Below are positions 9,384 through 18,252 of a DNA stretch of 59,502 nt, in pieces; within the stretch, counting starts at the first letter, position 1, and the number at the start of each line of letters is the position of its first letter. The position numbers were made by a program, and so were the translations under genes. The notes below the pieces were generated by a model. It was not told where the DNA came from. It worked only from the letters and a program-made list of their open reading frames with translations, and ran no database searches. The stretch spans positions 1 to 59,502 of the forward strand of contig JAHEGY010000010.1 of NCBI GenBank assembly GCA_024644875.1, read 5' to 3'. Source of the DNA: Cyclobacteriaceae bacterium (lineage in GTDB: Bacteria; Bacteroidota; Bacteroidia; Cytophagales; Cyclobacteriaceae).

Positions 9384-9701
9384 ATGGAAAAATTCAGGCT
9401 TGTAGATTTCATCATGAACCAGGATATGAATCCTGAATTGTGGTGGCTGGAACAGGGAAATATATTGTTTTCAAAGGCTTGTATATTCGCGATCAAGGAT
9501 TCGGCTCGATCGACTATAGTTATATTTGTGAAATCAACAAGCGAGAAACAATATACAAAGAATGATATAAGAAGCTGCTTAAAAGAAGGGGAAATCCCGG
9601 TAATGATTGAGACCCGGGAGATCATAATAATGGCCTGTATTTCAGATTTCTTACAGGCCACTATTGGATTTTTAATTATTTACCAGCCACCTTTAGTTTA
9701 A
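9384..9701 (+). CDS. Doubtful small hypothetical protein, possibly a gene remnant
   Basis: An open frame of about 105 aa from ATG 9384; a TTG 9 nt earlier is a less likely start. The first ~80 residues (MEKFRLVDFIMNQ..., KSTSEKQYTKNDIRS) have plausible coding composition with many charged residues. The last ~25 residues are hydrophobic and run through a 9 bp hairpin (9631-9660) and into the 3' end of the convergent DUF2911 gene (26 bp overlap). This suggests the original stop was lost or the gene is a fragment. I recognise no family. The opposite-strand frame at 9362-9661 looks like its shadow. Confidence 0.35.
   Translation: MEKFRLVDFIMNQDMNPELWWLEQGNILFSKACIFAIKDSARSTIVIFVKSTSEKQYTKNDIRSCLKEGEIPVMIETREIIIMACISDFLQATIGFLIIYQPPLV
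9631..9660. terminator. Hairpin between convergent genes, weak bidirectional terminator candidate
   Basis: TGGCCTGTA (9631-9639) and TACAGGCCA (9652-9660) form a 9 bp stem with a 12 nt loop. On the minus strand, 16 nt after the DUF2911 stop, it is followed by TTATTAT; on the plus strand by ACTATTGGATTTTT. The U-tracts are weak in both directions. Confidence 0.4.
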
Positions 9702-10263
9702 AAGGTACCTGCTTATCTCCCCAATGCAAGAAAGCAGTGGCAGTGAAACCATCCAGATCCATAAAATTATAGGTTAACCGTTCAACCGAGTGAACCTTTT
9801 TTGGCGTAACAGTAACCCTCAGTGCATCCTGGCTTTGATCATATTTATAACTTCCCCAACCATCATTTACCTTATTGAATATGACTGTCCAGGTAGATTC
9901 CGAAGGGATCATATGTATGCTATACTTCCCTGCGGGAATCGACTTACCTTCAATTTGAAGGTCATTGTTAAATTCTATAGTCGTGTTCTGATCTGCACCG
10001 GCACGCCATGGAAATGGCTTATTGTCTGAATAATTATTCGGTTCTTCCATTCCATTCGGTACTACATCCCAATAAATGTCCCTTCCTCTCATTGCAGGTC
10101 TGCTGTAATCAATTGTAACTTTGGTGTCGACGCCAACCACCTGGCTAACTGTGGCACGCGGACTTTTCTTTGGCTGTTCATCCTGGGCTTTTACCATAGA
10201 TGAGAAGCCGAAACAAATCACAAATACCATTAAAACAATGGCTGAATAGTTTGATGTTTTCAT
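9676..10263 (-). CDS. Secreted DUF2911 domain protein
   Basis: 195 aa. Residues 1-26 form a signal peptide (hydrophobic core IVLMVFVICFGFSS, cleavage probably at VKA-Q), so it is exported. The rest matches DUF2911: an early TVSQVVGVDTKVTIDYSRP region, the conserved PFPWRAGADQNTTIEF, then a beta-rich half with IPAGKYSIHMIPS and WTVIFNK. The family is common in Bacteroidota and has no assigned biochemical function. It lies 129 bp downstream of an alpha/beta hydrolase on the same strand. No clear promoter was found in that gap. Confidence 0.85.
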   Translation of the reverse strand: MKTSNYSAIVLMVFVICFGFSSMVKAQDEQPKKSPRATVSQVVGVDTKVTIDYSRPAMRGRDIYWDVVPNGMEEPNNYSDNKPFPWRAGADQNTTIEFNNDLQIEGKSIPAGKYSIHMIPSESTWTVIFNKVNDGWGSYKYDQSQDALRVTVTPKKVHSVERLTYNFMDLDGFTATAFLHWGDKQVPFKLKVAGK

Positions 10264-10392
10264 GAGTACTTTTAGTTTTTTTAGTGTTAATATTTAGTAA
10301 TGTATTAAATAATGAACATTTTTTTATAAAGGGAAAGTAAACTTAATAAACTTGAATATTGGAAAGAAGAATTATTTGTGATTTATGCCCCT

Positions 10393-11256
10393 TTATTCAG
10401 TATCAGAAGTATTATTCCTTATTATTCTTCTTACTTCCTTAATCAGCAGGGGGTAGGCAGGTACTGCCATCCCGCCATGATCAAATCCATCCAGTTCATA
10501 TAAAGTTGTCTCCTGATGCCCGACCACCTCCATCATCCGCATCATGTATGCATTTTCTTCATACCGGCCCAGCAATTCAAGTTCACGATCGCCTGTTATA
10601 AGTATTAAAGGAGGTGCATCATCCCTGACGTGATACAGGGGGGCGAATTCATCTATAATTGGCTGGGTACCGGCTATTCCTCTTTCCTCTCTTACGGTAA
10701 AGTGAGTTATGGTATGACCACTGAAGGGGACCAGGCTGGCAATCTGGTTTGCATCAATGCCGTATACTTCCAAATACCTTTTGTCCAGTCCTATCATACT
10801 TGTTAAATAACCTCCTGCAGAATGGCCTGATACAATGATCAGTCCGGGATCTCCTCCGTAAGCTTCTACATTTCTGAAAACCCATGCTACTGCGGCGGCT
10901 CCATCCTGTATGTATGCCGGGCATGATGCCACCGGGGAAAACCTGTAATTGACAGCGACAACAGCTATCTCCTTATTCTTCAGCCATTCAGGAATAAATT
11001 TGTTTCCGGCCTTCAAACCACCACCATGAAACCAGACCACGGTTGCAAATCCTTGCTTATTTTTTGGATAGTATATATCAAGAACGCACCTTTCCTTCAT
11101 ATAATCTGTTACAGGTTCGACAGATGCATCCCTGTAAAATATATCAGATTGTTGTTCATAATCTTTATTTGATTGAGAGTAAACCTTATAATGTAGTGTG
11201 CTTGTTATAAAAACATAGCAAAATAAAGCAGCCAGACTGAGTTGTATTTTTCTCAT
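10393..11256 (-). CDS. Secreted alpha/beta hydrolase, carboxylesterase-like
   Basis: 287 aa with an N-terminal signal sequence (residues 1-28), so probably periplasmic. The oxyanion-hole motif HGGG is at 77-80. The nucleophile elbow GHSAGG is at 144-149 with Ser146. The acid is likely D223 in LILITGDREL, and the base H260 in DGFDHGG. This layout is that of the hormone-sensitive-lipase/BD-FAE esterase group. The substrate is unknown. It diverges from the M28 peptidase gene, and a TAAATTTG promoter element lies 57 bp upstream. Confidence 0.85.
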   Translation of the reverse strand: MRKIQLSLAALFCYVFITSTLHYKVYSQSNKDYEQQSDIFYRDASVEPVTDYMKERCVLDIYYPKNKQGFATVVWFHGGGLKAGNKFIPEWLKNKEIAVVAVNYRFSPVASCPAYIQDGAAAVAWVFRNVEAYGGDPGLIIVSGHSAGGYLTSMIGLDKRYLEVYGIDANQIASLVPFSGHTITHFTVREERGIAGTQPIIDEFAPLYHVRDDAPPLILITGDRELELLGRYEENAYMMRMMEVVGHQETTLYELDGFDHGGMAVPAYPLLIKEVRRIIRNNTSDTE

Positions 11257-11312
11257 AATGAAGTTTTACAGGATCATTTGATACATGGGATTTTATTGGG
11301 ATATAATTTGAA

Positions 11313-11320
11313 CAAATTTA
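11313..11320 (-). promoter_or_regulatory. Candidate -7 element for the alpha/beta hydrolase gene (TAAATTTG)
   Basis: The minus strand reads TAAATTTG, a perfect TAnnTTTG match in the divergent spacer. No good -33 TTTG is seen at the expected distance. Confidence 0.35.
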
Positions 11321-11389
11321 AATTAATAATCATAATACATTCCTTTATTTTGATAATTGTTATTTTTAAAGGATAAAGACTGAAAAAAT

Positions 11390-12865
11390 ATGAATCACAT
11401 TTGGCTTACAGGATGCTTTCTCTTTTTTATAAATACCCTTTCCGCGCAGGATACTGATCAAACCATAGAGCAAACCTTTAATCCCGAAAAAGCAAGATCC
11501 ATCGTCGAATTTATTGCTTCTGATAAGCTTAAAGGAAGGGATACCCCTTCAGAAGGATTAGAGCTTGCTGCTGATTATGCTGCCGGTTTTTTTGAAAATG
11601 CCGGGGTGCATTCTGCATTTGGATTTGAGAATTATCGTCAACCTGTGAGGATGGTATATAAAGGTCAGCCAGAAGAAATTATTATTAAATATCAGGGCCA
11701 AATAATGTCAATTCCCGGTAATCTGGTTCATCTGTCAGGTGCCGATCCATTAATAAACTCAAAGGTTATCATCTATGATCCTCAGAGCGATAATTTAGAA
11801 AACCGTGAACTGGAGAATAAAATAATTATAGTCTATATAAATAAAAGTGATCAATTAAATCCCCGTGAGCTCAATGAACAATCGCGGAAGATTGAGCGGA
11901 TGGCAAGAGATGCGAATTCCAAAGGATTAATAGAAGTTTTCGATGACAACCATCCTTACTGGTCCCGATATTACAGTTATTACAGCCGTTCGAGGATAGA
12001 TCTGGATCAGTCAGATGAAAACAATGATGATTTTCATCATGTACTGGTGCAAGATATTAATAGTGTTATTAAAACAGCAGTGGGCATGGAGCCTGCGGGA
12101 GAGCTAAGTATAGAAATATCAGGCCCCAGAGAAGAGCAATTCGTTACGAATAATATTGTTGGCGTGGTGGAAGGCACAGATCGCATTCTAAAAAATGAGT
12201 TCATAGTCTGTTCTGCCCATTATGATCATGTTGGTATCGGTAAACCTGATGCCTCGGGTGATTCCATTTACAATGGTGCACGTGATAATGCCATTGGAGT
12301 GATGAGTCTTCTCATGGCTGCAGAAAATATCGCCAAATACCCAACAAAACGCTCTGTACTTTTTATATTGCTTACGGGTGAGGAAAAAGGTTTATTAGGC
12401 AGCAAATGGTTTATTCGGCAGTCTCCCCTTGACCTGAGTAAAATGGTTTTTTGTCTTAATACAGATGGAGGAGGTTATAATGATACAACGATAGCAACCG
12501 TTATCGGGAAGAGAAGGATTGTTTCAAACCAGATTTTTGATAATGCCTGTGAGGCCAATGGCCTGGAAGTATTTGATGGGACTGATGATACCCAATTTCT
12601 GTTTAATAACTCCGATAACATCATTTTCTCTCAAAAGGGAATTCCATCAGTTACTTTCTCAGTTGGTTTCAGGGGTATGAATGAAGAAATTATAAAGCAT
12701 TATCATCAGCCATCTGATGAAACGGAGACCTTAAATTTCAATTATATTTTAAAATTCGCTAAATCCTTTGGGTTTTCGCTTAGGGAGATCGCAAATTCCG
12801 ATAAACGATTATTCTGGAAAGAGGAGGATGAATTTTATGATACCGGGAAACAGCTTTATCAATGA
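11390..12865 (+). CDS. Secreted M28-family zinc aminopeptidase
   Basis: 491 aa with a signal peptide (residues 1-19, ending LSA-Q). All five ligands of the two-zinc centre are visible in order: H277 (SAHYDHVG), D299 (NGARDN), E332 (TGEE, with catalytic E331), D359 (NTDGGG) and H439 (YHQPSDE). Residues ~85-255 before the catalytic part hold an inserted protease-associated-like region, with an unusual Tyr/Ser/Arg-rich stretch near 190-203. The peptide specificity is not predictable. It is transcribed divergently from the hydrolase gene and ends 74 bp before the convergent ArsC-like gene. Confidence 0.9.
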   Translation: MNHIWLTGCFLFFINTLSAQDTDQTIEQTFNPEKARSIVEFIASDKLKGRDTPSEGLELAADYAAGFFENAGVHSAFGFENYRQPVRMVYKGQPEEIIIKYQGQIMSIPGNLVHLSGADPLINSKVIIYDPQSDNLENRELENKIIIVYINKSDQLNPRELNEQSRKIERMARDANSKGLIEVFDDNHPYWSRYYSYYSRSRIDLDQSDENNDDFHHVLVQDINSVIKTAVGMEPAGELSIEISGPREEQFVTNNIVGVVEGTDRILKNEFIVCSAHYDHVGIGKPDASGDSIYNGARDNAIGVMSLLMAAENIAKYPTKRSVLFILLTGEEKGLLGSKWFIRQSPLDLSKMVFCLNTDGGGYNDTTIATVIGKRRIVSNQIFDNACEANGLEVFDGTDDTQFLFNNSDNIIFSQKGIPSVTFSVGFRGMNEEIIKHYHQPSDETETLNFNYILKFAKSFGFSLREIANSDKRLFWKEEDEFYDTGKQLYQ

Positions 12866-12939
12866 GAAACATCGATTTTGTTTAAATCAAAACCGGATCT
12901 TCAGGTACAATTGAATTGGAGAAAATGTTTTATGTCCCC

Positions 12940-13284
12940 TTATAATATTTCTTTGACTGATTCAGGCGGTCTGCCCAGTCTAACCTCATCACCTTTTACC
13001 ACAATGGGCCTTTCGATCAGTTTGGGATTTTCCACCATGATACTGATCCATTCATCATCTGAGTAAGATTTACCTTTAAAATTCGATTTGAAAACTTCTT
13101 CACCCTTTCTGATGACCTCCATAGGTTTTTTACCCATTCTCTTAAGAAGTTCTTTTAATTCTGAGGCAGAAGGGGGATTTTGAAGGTATTCAACGATTTC
13201 CGGTTCATGGCCGGCTTCCCTTATCAGGCTGAGTGTTTCACGACTTTTCCTGCAGCGAGGATTATGGTATATTTTAATCATCAT
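12940..13284 (-). CDS. ArsC/Spx-family protein (glutaredoxin-type arsenate reductase-like)
   Basis: 114 aa thioredoxin-fold protein. The N terminus has HNPRCRKSRETL with the reactive Cys at residue 11, matching the HNPxCxxSR signature of glutaredoxin-linked ArsC. The C-terminal RPIVV and RLGRPPE correspond to the conserved cis-Pro and RP region. There is only one Cys, so glutathione/glutaredoxin would be needed for turnover. The family also contains YffB/Spx-like members with no arsenate activity. No other ars genes are nearby, so resistance is not supported by context. Confidence 0.82.
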   Translation of the reverse strand: MMIKIYHNPRCRKSRETLSLIREAGHEPEIVEYLQNPPSASELKELLKRMGKKPMEVIRKGEEVFKSNFKGKSYSDDEWISIMVENPKLIERPIVVKGDEVRLGRPPESVKEIL

Positions 13285-13376
13285 TTTTAAAAAAAGGTCT
13301 TTTATAGAATTATGCTACATTATCAATATTTAAATAGCGCTTTTTATAATATTATCAATAACACAACGACCAGGAT

Positions 13377-14192
13377 TTAGATCTCTTTTGCTTTTTCCCA
13401 GTATTTGTCCATCTCTTCAAGACTCATATCGGAGATCTTCTTTCCAGCTTTCCTTGTTTCATTTTCCAGGTACTGAAACCGGCTTATAAATTTTTTATTG
13501 GTTCTTTCCAGGGCATCTTCCGGATTGATATCTATGAACCTGGCATAATTGACCAGAGAGAATAATAGATCACCAAATTCATTTGTTGCGGTAGAAATAT
13601 CTATTTTCCCCTCTTCATAGAGGTTGAATTCCCTGTGAAACTCTTCCATTTCCTCACGTACTTTTTCCCAGACCTGTTCCTTTTCTTCCCAGTCAAAACC
13701 CACACCACGGGCCTTTTCCTGGATCCTCATAGCTTTCACAAGGGCGGGTAATGCATTTGGCACTCCGCCCAGGACGGATTGAATACCTTTTTCCTTTAAT
13801 TTTATTTTTTCCCAGTTCTGTTTTACTTTTTCTTCATCTTCAGCATACTCATTTCCATATACGTGGGGATGCCGGTGTATAAGTTTATCGCAGATGTTTT
13901 CCAGCACATCCCCTATGTCAAATGCCTTTTTTTCTGATGCAATTTTAGAATAGAAAACCAGATGCAGCATTAAATCACCCAATTCCTTTTTTATTTCTTC
14001 AAGATCATGATCTAATATGCCATCAGAAAGTTCATATACTTCTTCTATCGTCAGATACCGCAAAGATTCAAATGTCTGTTTCCTGTCCCATGGGCAATTG
14101 ACCCTCAGTTCATCCATTATGGTCAGTAAATTGTCAAATGCCTTCAATTTTCTTTCACGGTCTGGATCTTTGGGCACGTCAATTTTAGGCAT
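13377..14192 (-). CDS. mazG: Nucleoside triphosphate pyrophosphohydrolase MazG
   Basis: 271 aa, the two-domain long form. The first MazG domain opens with LRVNCPWDRKQTFESLRYL and contains the metal-binding helices EEVYELSDGI and EEIKKELGDLM. The second, with NEFGDLLFSLVNYARF, follows after residue ~150. It hydrolyses canonical and aberrant NTPs to NMP and PPi and is usually housecleaning or ppGpp-related. It sits divergently from the glmM operon. Confidence 0.94.
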   Translation of the reverse strand: MPKIDVPKDPDRERKLKAFDNLLTIMDELRVNCPWDRKQTFESLRYLTIEEVYELSDGILDHDLEEIKKELGDLMLHLVFYSKIASEKKAFDIGDVLENICDKLIHRHPHVYGNEYAEDEEKVKQNWEKIKLKEKGIQSVLGGVPNALPALVKAMRIQEKARGVGFDWEEKEQVWEKVREEMEEFHREFNLYEEGKIDISTATNEFGDLLFSLVNYARFIDINPEDALERTNKKFISRFQYLENETRKAGKKISDMSLEEMDKYWEKAKEI

Positions 14193-14246
14193 ATTCTTTA
14201 ATTTTAAGGTTTAATAATACCGAACAAACCAGAAAACATTGAATAG

Positions 14247-14280
14247 TTTTGTTGGTTATTTATATAATCGTGTAAATTTG
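14247..14280 (+). promoter_or_regulatory. Promoter of the 14300-glmM-cysteine desulfurase operon
   Basis: TTTTG at 14247-14251, a 21 nt spacer, then TAAATTTG at 14273-14280. Both match the Bacteroidota -33/-7 consensus at the right spacing. The start codon at 14300 lies about 20 nt downstream of the -7 element. Confidence 0.65.
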
Positions 14281-14299
14281 CTCAAAATATTTGAATTAA

Positions 14300-14521
14300 A
14301 TGACTACTGTTATAATTGCAATCGTTTTGGTCGGTGTCTTTTTCCTTCTGATGTCAGTTAGGCTGATTTTTATTAAAGGAGGCAAATTTAGGGGAACATG
14401 TGCATCGCAAAGCCCATTTCTTCACAAGGAGGGTGTTTCTTGTGGAATGTGCGGCAGAAAGGTGGAGCCGGGAGACAAATGTAATAGTGAAGTCAACAAA
14501 GTACTTTCGAAATTCAAATAA
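14300..14521 (+). CDS. Small membrane-anchored Cys-containing protein
   Basis: 73 aa. Residues 2-24 form one membrane helix (VIIAIVLVGVFFLLMSV) followed by a basic stretch, so the rest is probably cytoplasmic or anchored. Four cysteines lie at 34, 48, 51 and 61; C48 and C51 form a CGMC motif, which could bind metal or form a disulfide. I recall similar small proteins in other Bacteroidota, annotated only as membrane or secreted proteins. It is the first gene after a strong promoter, 41 bp before glmM and probably co-transcribed with it. No function can be assigned. Confidence 0.7.
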   Translation: MTTVIIAIVLVGVFFLLMSVRLIFIKGGKFRGTCASQSPFLHKEGVSCGMCGRKVEPGDKCNSEVNKVLSKFK

Positions 14522-14562
14522 GCATTACCCAAACTGATTCTATTTACTAAAAACCGATTACC

Positions 14563-15957
14563 GTGGCTTTGATTAAATCCATTTCAGGGATACGTGGCAC
14601 AATTGGAGGCGTGCCAGGTGAAGGATTAACCCCTATTGATGTTGTAAATTTTAGTTCTGCATATGGCATGTGGATCAGGGAGCAGGCAGGACCAGATAAG
14701 GTAGTAATAGGGCGGGATGCCCGAATTTCTGGTCCATGGATTGCTGATCTAATTATCCATACGCTCCGTAATCTCGGCATTGATATAATCAACCTGGGAT
14801 TGTCAACAACCCCAACCGTTGAATTTGCTGTAGAAAAAGAAGTTGCAGGTGGCGGAATAATCGTTACGGCCAGCCATAACCCACTCAACTGGAACGCCCT
14901 TAAATTCCTGAATTCACAAGGAGAATTTATCTCCGAAGAAGATGGGCAATATATTCTGGATATTTCTGAAAAACAGGAATTTGTGTTTATGACACAAAGC
15001 AAAATTGGGGGTTACGAAGTCATCGAAGATTATATTGACAGGCATATAAACGGAATAATGAAATTGCCCCTCGTTGATGTTGAAGCCATCAAAGAAAGGA
15101 ATTTTAAAATTGCGATTGACTGCGTAAATTCTACAGGTGGAATTGCTGTTCCAAAATTGCTCAATGCCCTGGGTGTTGATCGAATTAGTGCTCATTATAT
15201 TGAACCGAATGGTCACTTCCCGCATAACCCCGAACCGGTACCGGAAAACCTTACTGAAATATGTGGAGAAATAGAAAAAGGAAACTTCGATCTTGGTATT
15301 GTAGTGGATCCGGATGTTGACAGGCTGGCACTCATTGCTGAGAATGGCATACCCTATGGAGAGGAATATACATTGGTTGCAGTAGCTGATTATATATTAC
15401 AGCATAGAAAAGGCAATACGGTTTCCAACTTATCATCATCCAAGGCCCTCAGAGACATCACAGAAAGTTATGGATGTGAATATTTCCCTGCAGCTGTGGG
15501 AGAAGTAAATGTGGTAAAAGTTATGAAGGAAAATAATGCCGTTATAGGAGGAGAAGGAAATGGTGGAGTGATATATCCTGAATTACATTACGGTCGTGAT
15601 GCCCTCGTGGGTATCGCATTATTCCTGACCTACCTGGCAAAATTCGGTAAGCCTGCCTCATTCTTAAGGACTTCCTACCCGAAATATTCCATTTCCAAGA
15701 ATAAAATTGAGCTGACACCTGAAATTGATGTTGATGGCATTCTCGAGGGTATTAAAAACAAATACAAAAAACAGCCTGTTAATACTATTGACGGTGTGAA
15801 GATAGAATTTGGAAATGAATGGGTTCATCTTCGTAAATCGAACACAGAGCCCATAATAAGGATAATTTCCGAATCGGATGTATTATCCAAGGCGGAAATC
15901 CTGGCCAACAAAATAATCGATGATATTAAAGAAATTATTTCAGAACAAGGTTTTTAA
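14563..15957 (+). CDS. glmM: Phosphoglucosamine mutase (GlmM-type phosphohexomutase)
   Basis: Interconverts glucosamine-6-phosphate and glucosamine-1-phosphate on the way to UDP-GlcNAc for peptidoglycan and LPS. The phosphoserine loop TASHNP is at 102-107 with S104. The metal loop DPDVDRLAL, the sugar-binding GGEGNGGVIYP and the C-terminal phosphate loop RKSNTEPIIRI are all present. At 464 aa it matches the Bacteroidota form. A phosphomannomutase or phosphoglucomutase role cannot be excluded by motifs alone. The start is GTG at 14563, giving the family N terminus M-ALIKSISGIRGTIGG. It overlaps the next gene by one base (TAATG). Confidence 0.9.
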   Translation: MALIKSISGIRGTIGGVPGEGLTPIDVVNFSSAYGMWIREQAGPDKVVIGRDARISGPWIADLIIHTLRNLGIDIINLGLSTTPTVEFAVEKEVAGGGIIVTASHNPLNWNALKFLNSQGEFISEEDGQYILDISEKQEFVFMTQSKIGGYEVIEDYIDRHINGIMKLPLVDVEAIKERNFKIAIDCVNSTGGIAVPKLLNALGVDRISAHYIEPNGHFPHNPEPVPENLTEICGEIEKGNFDLGIVVDPDVDRLALIAENGIPYGEEYTLVAVADYILQHRKGNTVSNLSSSKALRDITESYGCEYFPAAVGEVNVVKVMKENNAVIGGEGNGGVIYPELHYGRDALVGIALFLTYLAKFGKPASFLRTSYPKYSISKNKIELTPEIDVDGILEGIKNKYKKQPVNTIDGVKIEFGNEWVHLRKSNTEPIIRIISESDVLSKAEILANKIIDDIKEIISEQGF

Positions 15958-17087
15958 TGAAGGTTTATTTAGATAATGCTGCTACCACACCTGTTGATCC
16001 AGCGGTGTATGAGGCCATGCAGCCGTATCTGAAAAATGATTTTGGTAATCCTTCATCAACCCATTCCTTTGGTCGGATCTCAAAATCAGCTATTGAAGAA
16101 GCCAGAAAGAAAGTCTCTGATATTTTGAATGCAAGTCCAGGCGAGATATTTTTCACTTCCGGGGGTACGGAAGCTGACAATACCAGTTTAAATGGATTGA
16201 TAAGACGTTATAATATCAGAAATGTAATTACTTCTCCGATTGAACATCACGCTGTCCTCCATTCCCTGGAATTCTTTGAATCAATTGGTATGGCTCACGT
16301 TCAATTTCTCGATGTTGATAAAAAAGGCAATATTGATAAGGATCAGTTAATTGATCTTCTGAAAGACAAAAAAGACAGTCTGGTATCTCTTATGCACGCC
16401 AATAATGAGATTGGGAACCTGATTGACCTGGAGGAAATTGGTGAAATATGCAGGGAACATAAGGCGCTGTTCCATTCAGACACAGTTCAGTCCATTGCTA
16501 GATATGCTCTTGATTTGAACAAAGTAAATATCAATGCTGTACTGGGTTCAGCCCATAAATTTCATGGCCCAAAAGGAATTGGATTTATGTATATCAACGC
16601 TTCTACCCGGATACCGCCTTATATCATTGGTGGCGGCCAGGAACGGGATATGAGGGCTGGCACGGAGAATGTGTATGGCATTGTCGGGCTTGCCAAGGCT
16701 ATGGAAATTGCTTATGATAATCTATCCCTGAACAAGAAGCTTATTGAATCCCTTAAATCAAGGATGATCAAAGGACTCAAAAACACAATTCCCGGAGTTA
16801 AATTCAATGGATTAAGTGAAAACATAAAAAATAGCCTATATTCAGTTCTCAGTGTTAGTCTACCTCCTTCCGATAAAAATGAGATGATCCTGTTTCAGCT
16901 TGACCTGAATGATATTGCAGCATCAGGAGGCTCAGCTTGTGGAAGTGGTGCTTTGAAGGGATCACATGTTATAAATGCACTGAAAGCCGATAAGGATAGA
17001 ACGACGATCAGGTTTTCATTGAGCAAGTTTAACACCCCGGAGGAGATAGATTATACGCTTGATAAAATAAAAGAGATCTTAAATTAA
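15957..17087 (+). CDS. Cysteine desulfurase, IscS/NifS family
   Basis: PLP enzyme that takes sulfur from cysteine as a persulfide for Fe-S clusters and tRNA thiolation. The N terminus YLDNAATTPVDP is diagnostic. The PLP lysine is K201 in GSAHKFHGPKG. The sulfur-accepting cysteine is C328 in GGSACGSGA, in a short loop as in NifS-type class I/II enzymes. At 376 aa it is typical. No iscU/iscA or suf genes adjoin it, so whether it serves Fe-S assembly or tRNA modification is open. It is coupled to glmM by a one-base overlap and converges on hemH. Confidence 0.92.
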   Translation: MKVYLDNAATTPVDPAVYEAMQPYLKNDFGNPSSTHSFGRISKSAIEEARKKVSDILNASPGEIFFTSGGTEADNTSLNGLIRRYNIRNVITSPIEHHAVLHSLEFFESIGMAHVQFLDVDKKGNIDKDQLIDLLKDKKDSLVSLMHANNEIGNLIDLEEIGEICREHKALFHSDTVQSIARYALDLNKVNINAVLGSAHKFHGPKGIGFMYINASTRIPPYIIGGGQERDMRAGTENVYGIVGLAKAMEIAYDNLSLNKKLIESLKSRMIKGLKNTIPGVKFNGLSENIKNSLYSVLSVSLPPSDKNEMILFQLDLNDIAASGGSACGSGALKGSHVINALKADKDRTTIRFSLSKFNTPEEIDYTLDKIKEILN

Positions 17088-17140
17088 CCCGAAGAATTCA
17101 TCATAAACGAAAATATCTGTCGGCTGATGAATAATGCGGA

Positions 17141-18160
17141 TTAAATCTTAAGGATTAATTTTTCGAGTGTTTTGATCCAGGATTCCGAATCGTTAAGGCT
17201 ATCGATAAAAATCCATTCTTTTCCACCAGCCTCTTCAAATATTTCCCTGAACTCCGATCCTACTTCAACTGTAGTCTCAAGGCAATCTGCAACGAAGGAA
17301 GGCATCATCACAGCTACTTTTTCATATCCTTTAGAAGGGAGTGACCGGATAACCTCATCTGCATAGGGCTGTATCCACGGAGACTTTCCAAGGCGAGACT
17401 GAAAGACAATCTGGTATTTTTCTTTTGCAATTCCGAGTTCTTTAGCCAGCAACCTGGTAGTCTCATAACACTGGGCCCTGTAACAGAATTGATTGTGTAC
17501 GCCATAATTGGAGCAGCAATCATTCAATTGACAGAAATTGTCCACGGAGGCTTTCAATATCTGTCTTTCTGGTAAGCCATGATAAGAGAAGAGCATCAGA
17601 TCGAATTCCTTATCCTTTAATTTTTCCCTTGCCCTATCTGCAAATGCCTTTATGAAACCCTCATTATTACAGTAGCCATTTATAAAATGTAATTCAGGGA
17701 TATTTTCCCATTCCTTGATCTGTTCCATAACTTTCTGATGGATAGATCCTGTTGTTGCAGAGGCATATTGTGGAAAAAGGGGTAATATGATCAATGAGGA
17801 AATATTGGAGCCTTGCAAGTGTTTCAGGGCAGTCTTGATCGAAGGATTCTGATAACGCATTCCTAATTTTACTATAAAACCATCCCCCAGGACCTGTTGG
17901 AGTTTCTTCTCGATTTCTACGCCATAAAACATTAGTGGAGAGCCCTTTTCTGTCCAAAGTTCCTGATATACCTTCGCTGATTTAGGTGCGCGAAAGGGAG
18001 CTATTATCAGATTGACCAATAACCACCTGTTAAAATGAGGTATATCAATAACGCGGCCATCCATTAGGAATTCTCTCAAATATTTTCTAACATGAGGAAC
18101 TGAGTAATGATCAGGTGTTCCCAGGTTTACAATTAATACGCCTGTCTTATTAGATTTCAT
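17141..18160 (-). CDS. hemH: Ferrochelatase
   Basis: Inserts Fe2+ into protoporphyrin IX, the last step of haem synthesis. The N terminus GVLIVNLGTPD, the catalytic-His motif FSYHGLPER (H194) and the C-terminal FQSRLGKSPWIQPY are all clear. At 339 aa it is normal. After the active-site His there is a Cys-rich insertion with C210, C215, C216, C226 and C231, absent from the E. coli enzyme as I recall it. It may bind a metal or Fe-S cluster (inference). The gene stands alone, converging with the cysteine desulfurase gene and diverging from the PhzF gene. Confidence 0.95.
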   Translation of the reverse strand: MKSNKTGVLIVNLGTPDHYSVPHVRKYLREFLMDGRVIDIPHFNRWLLVNLIIAPFRAPKSAKVYQELWTEKGSPLMFYGVEIEKKLQQVLGDGFIVKLGMRYQNPSIKTALKHLQGSNISSLIILPLFPQYASATTGSIHQKVMEQIKEWENIPELHFINGYCNNEGFIKAFADRAREKLKDKEFDLMLFSYHGLPERQILKASVDNFCQLNDCCSNYGVHNQFCYRAQCYETTRLLAKELGIAKEKYQIVFQSRLGKSPWIQPYADEVIRSLPSKGYEKVAVMMPSFVADCLETTVEVGSEFREIFEEAGGKEWIFIDSLNDSESWIKTLEKLILKI

Positions 18161-18252
18161 ATTTCAATGGCTAATGCAAGAATATTCAATGTATAAGTAT
18201 ACTACATTTTTACCTTCATTTAATTAAAATACATCATTTAAAGTTATTTGAT

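Noticed and set aside
9362-9661. Minus-strand 99-codon ORF opposite the small hypothetical gene
   Set aside because: Hydrophobic and cysteine-scattered shadow composition; the plus-strand frame looks more protein-like, and this frame contains the terminator hairpin.
12940-13284. Arsenic resistance locus
   Set aside because: The ArsC-like gene has no arsR, arsB or acr3 neighbour, so a resistance operon is not supported.
17096-17132. Inverted repeat ATTCATCA / TGATGAAT between the cysteine desulfurase gene and hemH
   Set aside because: AT-rich 8 bp arms with a 21 nt loop and no T-tract; too weak to call a terminator.
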